DNA from: an uncultured Ulvibacter sp.
GTDB lineage: Bacteria; Bacteroidota; Bacteroidia; Flavobacteriales; Flavobacteriaceae
NCBI GenBank assembly: GCA_938041335.1
Contig: CALIAF010000061.1
Span: 1 to 41,929, forward strand
Direction of reading: 5' to 3'
DNA length: 41,929 nucleotides
Below, piece after piece: positions 25,441-34,077 of the stretch (position 1 is the stretch's first letter; each line of letters begins with the position of its first letter). Made by a program: the position numbers and the translations under genes. Below the pieces are notes generated by a model. The model did not search any database. It was not told the DNA's origin and worked only from the letters and a program-made list of their open reading frames with translations.

Positions 25441-26593
25441 TCCACAGATAGAAATACAGTTAATTGCGGCAGTTGTAGCGATAGCTTGTGCAATACCGGG
25501 TGTGTTTTTAGTACTTCGGAAAATGGCCTTGATTAGTGATGCAATTAGCCATTCTATACTGCCAGGAATTGTGTTGGGCTTTTTTATTACACAAGATTTA
25601 AATTCTCCTTTGTTGATTATACTTGCCGCCATTACTGGAATTATCACCGTAGTACTTGTAGAGTGGATACAAAAGACGGGCTTAGTGAAAGAAGATACTG
25701 CTATTGGACTCGTGTTCCCTGCGCTGTTTAGTATTGGTGTTATATTAATCGCTAAAAATGCAAATGATGTACACCTAGATGTGGATGCGGTTTTACTGGG
25801 CGAACTCGCATTTGCCCCTTTTGATAGATTGATGATGAGCGGGATAGATTTGGGGCCAAAATCTTTATGGGTAATGGGTGTGATTTTAGTCATTACGATG
25901 ATGCTCTTATTGTTGTTTTTTAAAGAATTAAAGGTGAGTACATTTGATGTTGGTTTGTCTTCGGCACTGGGATTCTCTCCTGCTATTTTGCATTATGGTT
26001 TGATGTCTATTTCTTCAGTTACTGTAGTTGGAGCTTTTGAGGCAGTAGGGGCTATTCTAGTAGTTGCATTGATGATTGCCCCTGCCGCAACCTCTTATCT
26101 TTTGACCTCAGACCTAAAGAAGATGTTGATGCTTTCGGTGCTTTTTGGGGTGTTTTCTGCGATTTCTGGCTATTGGTTAGCACACTGGCTAGATGCCTCC
26201 ATTGCGGGATCGATTTCAACCATGCTAGGGTTGGTTTTTTTGATGGTATATTTATTTGCTCCAAACAAAGGATTAATCGCAGTAATGTACCGTCATAAGC
26301 AACAGCGCATAGAAGTTTCGTTACTCACATTTTTACTCCATTTAAATAACCATAATGAAGAAGAAGAACGCCACATAAATCATTTACAGGAGCACATTAA
26401 TTGGCAAAAGATACGCGCGAAGACGGTTGTAGATTTGGCTGAAAAGAACAACTTAATCTCTATCAATAATCAAGTAGTATCTCTTACAGAAAAAGGAAAT
26501 AATTTTACAAGTATTGCCTTAGAGTACATCATCACTAATAAAGATGAGAAGATTGAACATTTAAAAGATGACTTCTTTTTGTTTAGGGGATAA
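25433..26593 (+). CDS. Metal ABC transporter permease with C-terminal winged-helix-like domain (second)
   Basis: A 386-residue ABC-3 permease, the second membrane subunit of the importer. The permease part covers about residues 1-275 (PGVFLVLRKMALISDAISHS, then GAILVVALMIAPAATSYLL). An extra cytoplasmic tail from about 285 is His/Glu-rich (LHLNNHNEEEERHINHLQEH), which could bind metal, followed by a helix pair and a wing-like strand NNLISINNQVVSLTEKGNNF. The tail parallels that of the first permease, though the two share little sequence. The start ATG at 25433 overlaps the previous stop (ATGAGTAA), giving translational coupling. The His/Glu tail and winged helix may sense cytoplasmic metal; this is inference. 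Confidence 0.9.
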   Translation: MSNPQIEIQLIAAVVAIACAIPGVFLVLRKMALISDAISHSILPGIVLGFFITQDLNSPLLIILAAITGIITVVLVEWIQKTGLVKEDTAIGLVFPALFSIGVILIAKNANDVHLDVDAVLLGELAFAPFDRLMMSGIDLGPKSLWVMGVILVITMMLLLLFFKELKVSTFDVGLSSALGFSPAILHYGLMSISSVTVVGAFEAVGAILVVALMIAPAATSYLLTSDLKKMLMLSVLFGVFSAISGYWLAHWLDASIAGSISTMLGLVFLMVYLFAPNKGLIAVMYRHKQQRIEVSLLTFLLHLNNHNEEEERHINHLQEHINWQKIRAKTVVDLAEKNNLISINNQVVSLTEKGNNFTSIALEYIITNKDEKIEHLKDDFFLFRG

Positions 26594-26645
26594 TGCTTTT
26601 TTACACAATTAGACCTCATTAAAAAGCTGGCATCATTATTTCATA

Positions 26646-26653
26646 TATCTTTA
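26646..26653 (+). promoter_or_regulatory. Possible -7 box for the small secreted protein
   Basis: TATCTTTA lies 19 bases before the ATG at 26673, one base off the consensus. Confidence 0.3.
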
Positions 26654-26672
26654 AAACAGAAATATTATTATT

Positions 26673-27080
26673 ATGAAATCAGTACTATTTATGCTCACTT
26701 TGCTACTAAGTATTCCATTAGTTGCCCAAGAAGATAAACCTATAGAAGTGCCTCAAATTGCGATAAAATTAGGGGTTGCTGAAACGATACAACTCGACGG
26801 AATTTCTGTTTCATTTTTAGAAGTGATTACAGACTCTAGATGTCCTAGAAATGTAGATTGTATGTGGGCGGGAGAAGCAAAAGTAAAAGTAAGTATTGAT
26901 ACAGGTGATGGTGATGCAATAGAGAAAATACTAGTATTTAATAATGGAATGTCTGTTATTGCAGGCCTTTTTGAAAATAAAGAACTACAGTTTTTAAAGT
27001 TAACGCCATATCCAGATGCTAACATTATGGTAGCCGATAGGGCGCCTTATGCGCTGTTAATGCGTGCCGTAGGAGATTAA
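26673..27080 (+). CDS. Small secreted protein of unknown function with CPxxVxC motif
   Basis: A 135-residue exported protein: signal peptide to residue 19 (LSIPLVAQ), then one beta-rich domain. The segment DSRCPRNVDCMWAGEAKVKV, with two cysteines that may form a disulphide, recurs in small uncharacterised periplasmic proteins of many Bacteroidota. I do not know a function. It is on the same strand, 79 bases after the second permease, and converges with the Feo operon; no terminator is obvious between them, so the two transcripts may overlap. Confidence 0.75.
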   Translation: MKSVLFMLTLLLSIPLVAQEDKPIEVPQIAIKLGVAETIQLDGISVSFLEVITDSRCPRNVDCMWAGEAKVKVSIDTGDGDAIEKILVFNNGMSVIAGLFENKELQFLKLTPYPDANIMVADRAPYALLMRAVGD

Positions 27081-27081
27081 A

Positions 27082-27246
27082 TTAGTGGCATGCGCAATCA
27101 TTTTTACCACATTTAGTTTTACCCCCATCAAGCGTGCCTAAAGCTCGCTTTTTCTTTTGAAGCATAGATTTAAACACAAATGTGTACAAGATATAACCCA
27201 CGGCTGCAAAGAAAGTAAGGATGACTAATAGTAATTGAATATTCAT
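27082..27246 (-). CDS. FeoB-associated Cys-rich membrane protein (short)
   Basis: A 54-residue protein: one membrane helix (LLLVILTFFAAVGYILYTFV), a basic middle (FKSMLQKKKRALG) and a Cys-rich end KCGKNDCACH. This is the standard build of the small FeoB-associated proteins, comparable in placement to FeoC or to the FeoB-associated Cys-rich family, thought to help Fe2+ transport. It is the last gene of the feoA-feoB operon here. Its ATG at 27246 overlaps the lipoprotein stop by four bases (ATGA), which supports that it is real. Confidence 0.85.
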   Translation of the reverse strand: MNIQLLLVILTFFAAVGYILYTFVFKSMLQKKKRALGTLDGGKTKCGKNDCACH

Positions 27247-27695
27247 ATTGTACTTGTGTTAGTTATAACTTCTACTGTAGTGGATTCTTCAAGTTTAGGG
27301 GATAGAATATGATACGTGAGATTAGGCGCTACATCAGTTTCGTTTTGATTAAAAGTAACTGTTAGTGTATTAATATCTGTTGCACAATCATTGGTATAAT
27401 CATAACTTATTGAGGTGTTGCCATTGCTCAATGCCTTCTTCCCAATAATTAATGTATAAATGGTAAAATCAATCTCTGGCATACACGCACCTGTAATTTG
27501 TGCATCAAATTCTGCTTGTGTTTGTATCAGTGTAAACGTTTCCTGCAAATCTATTTCCATTAGATTCTTAGTATTCTCACAACTATAAGCAGACTCTAGA
27601 TTTGTAAAACTTACATCACTCACAAAGCAACCTGGGTCGTCTTTACCGCCGCAGGATATTAGTAGTAGTGTTAAAAGTATAGATAATACCCGCAT
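27243..27695 (-). CDS. Small lipoprotein within the Feo operon
   Basis: A 150-residue lipoprotein with signal peptide MRVLSILLTLLLISC, lipidated Cys15 and the following GGKDD, close to the surface-export signal but shifted by one residue. The mature part has further cysteines (GCFV, YSCEN, GACMP, NDCATD) and is beta-rich. I recognise no named family. It sits between feoB and the Cys-rich membrane gene, overlapping the latter by four bases, so it is probably co-expressed with iron import. A role in ferrous iron capture or envelope protection is inference from position. Confidence 0.8.
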   Translation of the reverse strand: MRVLSILLTLLLISCGGKDDPGCFVSDVSFTNLESAYSCENTKNLMEIDLQETFTLIQTQAEFDAQITGACMPEIDFTIYTLIIGKKALSNGNTSISYDYTNDCATDINTLTVTFNQNETDVAPNLTYHILSPKLEESTTVEVITNTSTI

Positions 27696-27714
27696 TTATT
27701 TATATTTTGTTGCT

Positions 27715-27797
27715 CCCGATAATTATCGAGATCAAATTCGATCTTTTACGTAAGATACAAAAAATTCATTTTTGCTCACTGCTCACTGCTCACTGCT
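27715..27797. repeat. Short palindrome and tandem GCTCACT repeat
   Basis: CGATAATTATCG near 27717-27728 is a palindrome. GCTCACT is repeated three times from 27774 to 27794. Both lie between feoB and the lipoprotein gene and resemble decayed intergenic repeats. Confidence 0.5.
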
Positions 27798-27799
27798 TA

Positions 27800-29899
27800 T
27801 TACTTCAAAAACTGAAAAGCCCCAAGTGCAACCACGTACGCAATAAATGTCATTACACTAAATTGCCATATAGGCCATTTCCAGCCATTGGTTTCTCGTT
27901 TTACAATGGCAACAGTACTCATGCATTGCATAGCAAAAGCATAAAATAGCAATAAAGAAACCCCACTTGCAAAATTAAAAAGTGGACCGCCTAGAATAGG
28001 GTTTACTTCTGCGGCCATTCTGTTTTTAATAGTCTCTTCTTCTTCACTCCCTACACTATAGATAGTGGCTAATGTTCCAACAAAAACTTCACGTGCGGCA
28101 AAACTACTCACAATGGCAATCCCTATTTTCCAGTCATAACCCAAGGGTGCAACGGCGGGTTCAATACCTTTTCCTAGAATACCAATATAACTATGCTCAA
28201 GCTTAAAAGCAGCGATCTTTGTATCTAGTTCTTCATCTGTGAGTGTTTCAGAAATATGCTCTTGACTAACAATGGCTTCAGCATCATTAAAATCGCCTGG
28301 ACCATAAGAAGCTAATACCCAAAGTACAACAGAAATCGCAAGGATAATCTTACCTGCTCCAAGTACAAAGGATTTGGTTTTTTCTATGACAGTAATAGCA
28401 ACATTTTTGAATAAGGGTAACTTATAATTTGGCATTTCGACCACAAAAAAAGTTTTGCTTTTTATCTTCAAAAAACGGTCTAACAACCATGCAGAAACAA
28501 TGGCAGCGGCAAAGCCCAGAAAATACATAAATAGAAGCGTAAGCCCTTGTAACGTAAAAATTCCAAATACGCGTTGTTCAGGTATTACCAGCGAAATGAT
28601 AATAAGATATACAGGTAAACGTGCCGCACAGGTAGTAAAAGGGGTCACTAAAATGGTGATCAATCTTTCTTTCCAGTTTTCTATATTACGTGTTGCCATA
28701 ATTGCAGGAATGGCACAAGCTGTACCCGATATTAATGGCACAACACTTTTTCCGCTTAGTCCAAAACGGCGCATAATACGGTCCATTAAAAAAACTACAC
28801 GACTCATATAGCCACTCTCTTCTAGTATAGAAATAAACAAAAATAAAAAGGCAATTTGAGGAATGAATATTACAATTCCGCCCAGCCCTGGAATGATACC
28901 TTCGGCAATGAGGTTTGTAAAATCTCCCGGCGGCAGGCTCACTTTAGTCCATTCACTAAATGAAGCAAAAGAGCTATCTATAAGGTCCATTGGGTAGGTG
29001 CTCCAGTCAAATATTGCTTGAAAAATGAGTAATAAAATTCCGAAGAAAATAACATATCCCCAGAATTTATGCATTAAAACACGGTCAAGTCTGCTGCGTA
29101 GATCTTTTGCATTTACCGTGTCTACAACCAAGGTTTCTTTTAAGACATCATTAATAAATTGGTATCGCGCAATGGTTTCTTTTTGCTGTAATCTTTTTAA
29201 GTTACTTACAGATGCTGTCTTAAAACTAGCAACTCCCTTTAACTCTTGACGGTCTAGTTTCCCAAAATTTACATCCTGTGTGATCACCAACCAGAGTTTA
29301 TACACATCTTGGTTTGGGAAGGCTTTACGCAATCTGTCAAAATATTCTGGAGCGATTACAGAAGCATTTAAACAGGGCGTAGTGTTGAGTAGGTTGTAGT
29401 TTGCAATAAGCTCTTTAAGATGATCGAAACCTTCGTTTTTGCGAGAACTTATTAAAGCAATTTTAGTTTCAAGCCGCTTTTCTAATTGTTCAATGTCTAG
29501 AGATATAGCCTTGCGCTTCATTCTATCTGCCATGTTTATTGCCAGGATAGTGGGAATGCCTAAGTCTTTAATCTGGGTAAAAAGCAGCAGATTTCTCTTA
29601 AGGTTTTCTACATCTGCAACCACAACGGCGACATCTGGAAAATCTTTGTCATTTCTATTCAAAAGTAATTCTATAACTACATTTTCGTCGAGTGAAGAAG
29701 CGTTTAGGCTGTACGTTCCTGGAAGATCAATTACGTGGGCTTTTACATTGCGAGAAAGTTTGCAAATTCCCTGTTTTTTTTCAACTGTTATACCGGGATA
29801 GTTTCCTACTTTCTGGTTTAGACCAGTGAGCCTATTAAACACAGAAGTTTTACCCGTGTTTGGATTTCCTATTAAAGCAACATTAAGTTGTTTTGCCAT
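27800..29899 (-). CDS. feoB: Ferrous iron transport protein B
   Basis: Inner-membrane Fe2+ transporter of 699 residues with an N-terminal G-protein domain. GTPase motifs: G1 GNPNTGKTS, G2 region YPGITVEKK, G3 DLPGTYSL, G4 NMAD and G5 SSRKNEG. Membrane helices begin near residue 275. The two Gate regions contain SGTACAIPAIMATR and TPFTTCAARLPVYLIII, with the conserved Cys residues. Length fits the family (about 700). The start ATG at 29899 (MAKQLNVALIG) is preferred to the TTG five codons upstream. The gene follows feoA by about 78 bases on the minus strand. Confidence 0.96.
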   Translation of the reverse strand: MAKQLNVALIGNPNTGKTSVFNRLTGLNQKVGNYPGITVEKKQGICKLSRNVKAHVIDLPGTYSLNASSLDENVVIELLLNRNDKDFPDVAVVVADVENLKRNLLLFTQIKDLGIPTILAINMADRMKRKAISLDIEQLEKRLETKIALISSRKNEGFDHLKELIANYNLLNTTPCLNASVIAPEYFDRLRKAFPNQDVYKLWLVITQDVNFGKLDRQELKGVASFKTASVSNLKRLQQKETIARYQFINDVLKETLVVDTVNAKDLRSRLDRVLMHKFWGYVIFFGILLLIFQAIFDWSTYPMDLIDSSFASFSEWTKVSLPPGDFTNLIAEGIIPGLGGIVIFIPQIAFLFLFISILEESGYMSRVVFLMDRIMRRFGLSGKSVVPLISGTACAIPAIMATRNIENWKERLITILVTPFTTCAARLPVYLIIISLVIPEQRVFGIFTLQGLTLLFMYFLGFAAAIVSAWLLDRFLKIKSKTFFVVEMPNYKLPLFKNVAITVIEKTKSFVLGAGKIILAISVVLWVLASYGPGDFNDAEAIVSQEHISETLTDEELDTKIAAFKLEHSYIGILGKGIEPAVAPLGYDWKIGIAIVSSFAAREVFVGTLATIYSVGSEEEETIKNRMAAEVNPILGGPLFNFASGVSLLLFYAFAMQCMSTVAIVKRETNGWKWPIWQFSVMTFIAYVVALGAFQFLK

Positions 29900-29977
29900 C
29901 TTTAGTTTCTGCAAAGGCAGAAATCTTTTTAGTATTGACCCCGCCTAGTAGCTAAGCAAATCAATATTTATTCATTT

Positions 29978-30202
29978 TTATAGTAGTTCTATCTCAATCT
30001 TTTCTGCTGTTTCTTTTCTTATTGCTAAATGGCTTCCATTAATAGTAAGGTATAAAGGATCCTGAAAAGGAGCAATCTGCACAAGCATGACTTCGTTGCC
30101 AGGTAGGCAGCCCATTTCGAGCAATTTTAGCGGAACGACATCTACAGAAAACTCCTTGATGATAGCTCGCTGTCCCTTTTTTAATGAAGCAATAGTGTGC
30201 AT
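29978..30202 (-). CDS. feoA: Ferrous iron transport protein A
   Basis: A 74-residue SH3-like cytoplasmic protein, thought to contact FeoB and support its activity. It has the expected KKGQRAIIKEF and LKLLEMGCLPGNEVMLVQIA pattern and PLYLTINGSHLAIRKE. It is the first gene of the feoA-feoB-lipoprotein-Cys-rich operon and has a good promoter upstream. The operon diverges from recA. Confidence 0.95.
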   Translation of the reverse strand: MHTIASLKKGQRAIIKEFSVDVVPLKLLEMGCLPGNEVMLVQIAPFQDPLYLTINGSHLAIRKETAEKIEIELL

Positions 30203-30230
30203 TTATTATTTAGATTGATTTTAAACAAGG

Positions 30231-30261
30231 CAAAAGTAGGTGTTTTGATATTGGTGTGCAA
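30231..30261 (-). promoter_or_regulatory. Promoter of the Feo operon
   Basis: On the minus strand, TTG (30261-30259), 20 bases, then TACTTTTG (30238-30231). This matches the Bacteroidota consensus closely. The start of transcription is expected near 30225, about 22 bases before the feoA ATG. No obvious Fur box is identified. Confidence 0.65.
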
Positions 30262-30379
30262 CCCTTTTAACAGCGAACTTTTTGACTTTAACGTTCTTTT
30301 AATTCTTAAGGGAAATGTCTCTTTTATTAGTCAAAAAATAATATTTATTAGCGCTATCAGATTTTGTGTCCAAAATGTT

Positions 30380-30409
30380 TTGGAATATTTCCAAGTTGTT
30401 GTACTTTAG
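30380..30409 (+). promoter_or_regulatory. Promoter of recA
   Basis: TTG (30380-30382), 19 bases, then TACTTTAG (30402-30409), one base off TAnnTTTG. ATG at 30441 follows after a 25-30 base leader. No LexA-like palindrome was noticed. Confidence 0.6.
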
Positions 30410-30440
30410 CCCCAGATAAAACAATAAAATTTCAGAAATA

Positions 30441-31454
30441 ATGAGTAGTGAGAAAGAAAAAGATGCAAAATTAAAAGCGCTAAAACTAACCCTTGATAAG
30501 CTAGACAAGACGTATGGTAAAGGAACGGTAATGAAAATGGGCGATAAACAAGTGGTAGATGTAGAGACTATTTCTTCTGGATCGCTTGGGCTTGATATTG
30601 CATTAGGTGTAGGTGGATATCCAAGAGGAAGAGTAATTGAAATTTATGGGCCAGAATCTTCTGGTAAAACCACACTTACTTTACACGCCATCGCAGAAGC
30701 CCAGAAAAAAGGAGGTATTGCCGCTTTTATTGATGCAGAGCACGCTTTTGATAGATATTATGCAGAGAGCTTGGGGGTAGATATAGAGAACTTAATTATT
30801 TCACAACCAGATAATGGAGAGCAAGCGTTAGAGATTGCAGATAACTTAATTCGTTCTGGAGCGATCGATATTGTGGTTATAGATTCTGTAGCCGCCTTAA
30901 CACCAAAAAGTGAGATAGAAGGCGAGATGGGAGACAGTAAAATGGGACTTCACGCTCGTTTAATGTCACAGGCGCTTAGAAAATTAACAGGGTCTATTAG
31001 TAAGACTAATTGTACCGTGATGTTTATTAATCAACTTCGTGAAAAGATTGGAGTTATGTTTGGTAATCCAGAAACGACCACAGGTGGAAATGCCTTAAAA
31101 TTTTATGCATCTGTTCGTTTAGATATACGTCGTTCTACTCAAATTAAAGATACGGACAGCAATGTTTTGGGTAATAAAACGCGTGTTAAAGTGGTGAAGA
31201 ATAAAGTAGCACCACCGTTTAAATTAGCAGAATTTGATATTATGTACGGTAAAGGAATCTCTAAAGTGGGAGAAATAATTGATCTTGGAGTTAGTTTTGA
31301 AATAATTAGAAAAGCGGGTTCTTGGTTTAGCTATGATGAGACTAAGCTAGGACAAGGGCGTGACGCGGTTAAGGCATTACTGTTAGATAACCCAGAATTA
31401 ATGGATGAACTAGAAGGTAAAATAAAAGACGCTATTAAAGCGTTACAAGAATAA
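30441..31454 (+). CDS. recA: Recombinase A
   Basis: DNA-dependent ATPase that forms filaments on single-stranded DNA for homologous recombination and, where LexA exists, the SOS response. The 337-residue protein has Walker [10 protein letters not shown], Walker [10 protein letters not shown], the L1 loop region and the L2 region [20 protein letters not shown], with [12 protein letters not shown] between. The C-terminal tail is short. Universal family, identification secure. It is transcribed alone and diverges from feoA. Confidence 0.98.
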   Translation: MSSEKEKDAKLKALKLTLDKLDKTYGKGTVMKMGDKQVVDVETISSGSLGLDIALGVGGYPRGRVIEIYGPESSGKTTLTLHAIAEAQKKGGIAAFIDAEHAFDRYYAESLGVDIENLIISQPDNGEQALEIADNLIRSGAIDIVVIDSVAALTPKSEIEGEMGDSKMGLHARLMSQALRKLTGSISKTNCTVMFINQLREKIGVMFGNPETTTGGNALKFYASVRLDIRRSTQIKDTDSNVLGNKTRVKVVKNKVAPPFKLAEFDIMYGKGISKVGEIIDLGVSFEIIRKAGSWFSYDETKLGQGRDAVKALLLDNPELMDELEGKIKDAIKALQE

Positions 31455-31613
31455 TAGCGTTTTGACTGACAGCTATTAGAACCAAAATTCTAATTAAAAC
31501 CATCTAGAGTAAGAAATAATCATTGTTAGACCTAAAGGTCTGGTTTGGAACGTTTCAGAAATAATAAGCGAATGTCAAAATTATCAAAAAAGATAATAGG
31601 CAACGCAACCAAT

Positions 31614-31656
31614 AACAAAATCAGGTATCTATTGTATGTAGAAACCTGATTTTGTT
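31614..31656 (+). terminator. Inverted repeat, possible recA terminator
   Basis: AACAAAATCAGGT pairs with ACCTGATTTTGTT around a 17-base loop. The T tract is poor, so termination efficiency is uncertain. It lies 160 bases after recA, before the sigma factor gene. The rest of the gap (31455-31721) shows a small GACCT-AA-AGGTC hairpin at 31529-31540 and no gene. Confidence 0.45.
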
Positions 31657-31721
31657 GTGATTAAACGGTACCTTTATTCTAGAGTACCATAAAAAAACTA
31701 ACCATAGAAGGAGCCTACACG

Positions 31722-32255
31722 TTGACAGAAGAGCAGCTCATTATACAATGTAAAAAGCAAGATGCGCAAGCGCAAGGAGCACTATACCAGAAATATTCTG
31801 GGGTGTTGTTTGCTATTTGTCTCAGGTATTCGCCTAATTACACGGAAGCTCAAGACAATTTGCAAGACGCATTTCTTACTATTTTTAGTAAGGTGGGGCA
31901 ATATTCGGGCAAAGGTTCTTTTGAGGGCTGGTTAAAACGAGTGACAGTTAACACGGTGTTGCAGAAATATAGAAAAAAGCGACATTTTGATATAGTCAGA
32001 GAAGATCAGATTGCTGATGAAGTGGATGTTGAAGTAGAAGATAACTGGATTCCTTTAGATGACTTGCTGCAGATGGTACAGCAGTTGCCAGACCAGTATA
32101 GATTGGTGTTCTCGCTATATGTGTTGGACGGATATAGCCATAAAGAAATAGGAGCGCAGTTGGATATAAGTGATGGAACTTCAAAATCTAATTTGGCTAG
32201 GGCTAGAAAGATTTTGCAAAAAAAGGTAAACGACTATAAAGCAAGGCAGCAGTAA
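31722..32255 (+). CDS. ECF-type RNA polymerase sigma factor
   Basis: A 177-residue sigma-70 family factor without region 1 or 3. Region 2 covers about residues 18-90 (ICLRYSPNYTEAQDNLQDAF, then GSFEGWLKRVTVNTVLQKYR, the -10 binding part). Region 4 covers about 115-170 (LPDQYRLVFSLYVLDGYSHK, then GAQLDISDGTSKSNLARARK). It starts with TTG at 31722, with AAGGAG about 10 bases upstream, an unusual Shine-Dalgarno for this group. It is followed after 140 bases by a membrane protein with an anti-sigma-like N-terminus, which likely controls it. Target genes are unknown. Confidence 0.92.
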   Translation: MTEEQLIIQCKKQDAQAQGALYQKYSGVLFAICLRYSPNYTEAQDNLQDAFLTIFSKVGQYSGKGSFEGWLKRVTVNTVLQKYRKKRHFDIVREDQIADEVDVEVEDNWIPLDDLLQMVQQLPDQYRLVFSLYVLDGYSHKEIGAQLDISDGTSKSNLARARKILQKKVNDYKARQQ

Positions 32256-32360
32256 TATTGCCGTGTGGCGAAAATGTTCTTGATTTGAAAAATGATGACG
32301 TTTTGAAAGGAATATAAGTTAAAACCGATTAAATGGTACACATATGCGTCCATGCTAGGG

Positions 32361-32386
32361 AGTGATTCCTGCCTTCGCAAGAATGA
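32361..32386 (+). repeat. Diverged copy of a dispersed GCCTTCGCAAG repeat
   Basis: ATTCCTGCCTTCGCAAGAAT resembles small hairpin repeats common in bacterial intergenic DNA. A more diverged copy in reverse orientation is at 1874-1897, in the hemA leader (GCCCGCCTTTGCAAGC on the minus strand). Confidence 0.35.
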
Positions 32387-32395
32387 AAAATAGAT

Positions 32396-33949
32396 TTGAT
32401 TAACAAAGAAAATAAAAATATCGACCAATTGTTTAAGGACCGCCTGCAAGGGATGGAGACCTCTCCGCCACCAGTGGTATGGGAGAATATCCAAGAAGCA
32501 TTGGGTCATAAAAAGCGGGAGCGTAGGGTCGTTCCATTATGGTGGAAACTTGGCGGTGTGGCTGCTGCTTTGGTGTTATTGCTTACTGTGGCAAATATGT
32601 TTATGTCAGACAGTCCAGATAATTTTAATGACAAGAATCAATTAGTGATTGATGAGGAAACGAAGTCATCAAATAAGGTGGAGCAAGCAGATGGATTAGA
32701 AAAACAGAAGCTTGATAACGGTTTGCAGGATAGGATACATAATAAACAGGAACAAGAGGATACTAGAGTCGCTTCAGAAAATATTGAAGAGTCTGTTGAA
32801 TATGCTATTGAGAATAAAGTAAGTACATTTATAAAGTCGTCGGTGTATACTAATCATACTGAGAATACTTCGGTTGCAGCTACAGAAAATATTACGGCAG
32901 ATGTTGTTAATCAAGTGAACAACATAACTGGGCAAACGCCTAATAAACAGGTTGCTAATAATACGGTAGTGGCAACAAATACTGCTACGGACAAAAAATT
33001 AATAGCTGAAAAGAATTTACAGGAGCCTGCCTTAATTAAAGAAGGCGCTATAAATACCAATGAAATTTTAAAGGGTACACTAGAGGAATCTGTTGCCAAT
33101 GAGTTAATAAAAGAAACCCAAGACGCAATAGATAAGGAAACCATTGTTAAGGGGAATGACAAGAGCATATTTGACGCTATTGAAGAACAGAAAGAAGCGG
33201 TAGCCAATACAACAGATGCGTTACCGGCAGATCGCTGGGCAATAAGCCCTAATGTGGCTCCGGTTTATTATAGTTCTTTAGGTCAAGGTTCTTCTATAGA
33301 TCCAAGTTTTGCAGACAATACGCAGAACGGAGAAGTGAATGTAAGTTATGGGATTAATGTAAGTTATGCACTATCGCCACGATTAACGGTTCGTTCTGGA
33401 GTGAGTAACGTTAACCTTAGTTATGCTACTGGTGGGCTAGAGTTAGCCACTGGAGACGCTAGCGCGGCTTTACAATCTGTGAGATATAACAGTAGTGGGA
33501 CGGTTGTAACTGCGGTAGATCAAGGCGCCTTAAATGATACACAAGGCGGAGCGCCTTTTGAAAACTTAACAAGAAAGGCGACCGATGGAGATGTATTTTT
33601 AACACAATCTATAAGTTATACCGAAATACCTACAGAGCTTACCTATGCCTTGGTGAATAAAAAATTAGGCGTGAACCTCATAGGAGGATTTAGCACTTTA
33701 TTATTAGGTAATAATGAGGTAGCAGTATCTGCTAATGATTTTGAAGATGTATTGGGAGAAGCAAACAATTTAAGTGACGTTAGTTTTAGCACCAATGTTG
33801 GGCTAGGGTTTAGTTACCAATTGTCAAAAAAGTTTAAGTTTAATGTTGAGCCTATGTTTAAATATCAGCTCAATCCATACACAGATAATTCAGTACAATT
33901 TAAACCCTATTACTTAGGTGTTTATAGTGGCCTAAGTTTTAAATTTTAG
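32396..33949 (+). CDS. Anti-sigma-like membrane protein fused to outer-membrane beta-barrel
   Basis: A 517-residue protein. Residues 1-45 are cytoplasmic-type and charged (DQLFKDRLQGMETSPPPVVW). A membrane helix is at about 50-70 (GGVAAALVLLLTVANMFM). Residues 71-278 are a low-complexity Asn/Thr/Lys/Glu linker. From about 280 an amphipathic beta region follows (NVAPVYYSSLGQGSSI, then ISYTEIPTELTYALV, ending LGVYSGLSFKF) like a PorT/OMP_b-brl barrel. The start is TTG at 32396; there is no Sec signal peptide, the helix serving as anchor. Paired with the ECF sigma gene upstream, it could hold sigma at the inner membrane and sense the outer membrane. The membrane-spanning model is inference. Confidence 0.85.
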   Translation: MINKENKNIDQLFKDRLQGMETSPPPVVWENIQEALGHKKRERRVVPLWWKLGGVAAALVLLLTVANMFMSDSPDNFNDKNQLVIDEETKSSNKVEQADGLEKQKLDNGLQDRIHNKQEQEDTRVASENIEESVEYAIENKVSTFIKSSVYTNHTENTSVAATENITADVVNQVNNITGQTPNKQVANNTVVATNTATDKKLIAEKNLQEPALIKEGAINTNEILKGTLEESVANELIKETQDAIDKETIVKGNDKSIFDAIEEQKEAVANTTDALPADRWAISPNVAPVYYSSLGQGSSIDPSFADNTQNGEVNVSYGINVSYALSPRLTVRSGVSNVNLSYATGGLELATGDASAALQSVRYNSSGTVVTAVDQGALNDTQGGAPFENLTRKATDGDVFLTQSISYTEIPTELTYALVNKKLGVNLIGGFSTLLLGNNEVAVSANDFEDVLGEANNLSDVSFSTNVGLGFSYQLSKKFKFNVEPMFKYQLNPYTDNSVQFKPYYLGVYSGLSFKF

Positions 33950-34001
33950 GTTAGTTTTAGTTGGCTAAAATCTGGACTACTCTAGATTGCAGCAAAAATA
34001 G

Positions 34002-34034
34002 AAAGACCCTCCATCGCCATTGGAGGGTCTTTTT
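34002..34034. terminator. Bidirectional terminator
   Basis: AAAGACCCTCCA pairs with TGGAGGGTCTTT around a short loop, with T and A runs. It separates the convergent OMP and acyltransferase genes. Confidence 0.85.
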
Positions 34035-34077
34035 GGTTCGATGTTAAACCAACTGTTTTACCAGAAATAATTGTAGA

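Noticed and set aside
30203-30230. Possible iron-regulator site between feoA promoter and start
   Set aside because: TTTAG...TTTTAAA is only weakly symmetric in AT-rich DNA; not enough to call an operator.
31529-31540. Small GACCT-AA-AGGTC palindrome after recA as a LexA site
   Set aside because: It lies downstream of recA, has a two-base centre and no resemblance to a known LexA box.
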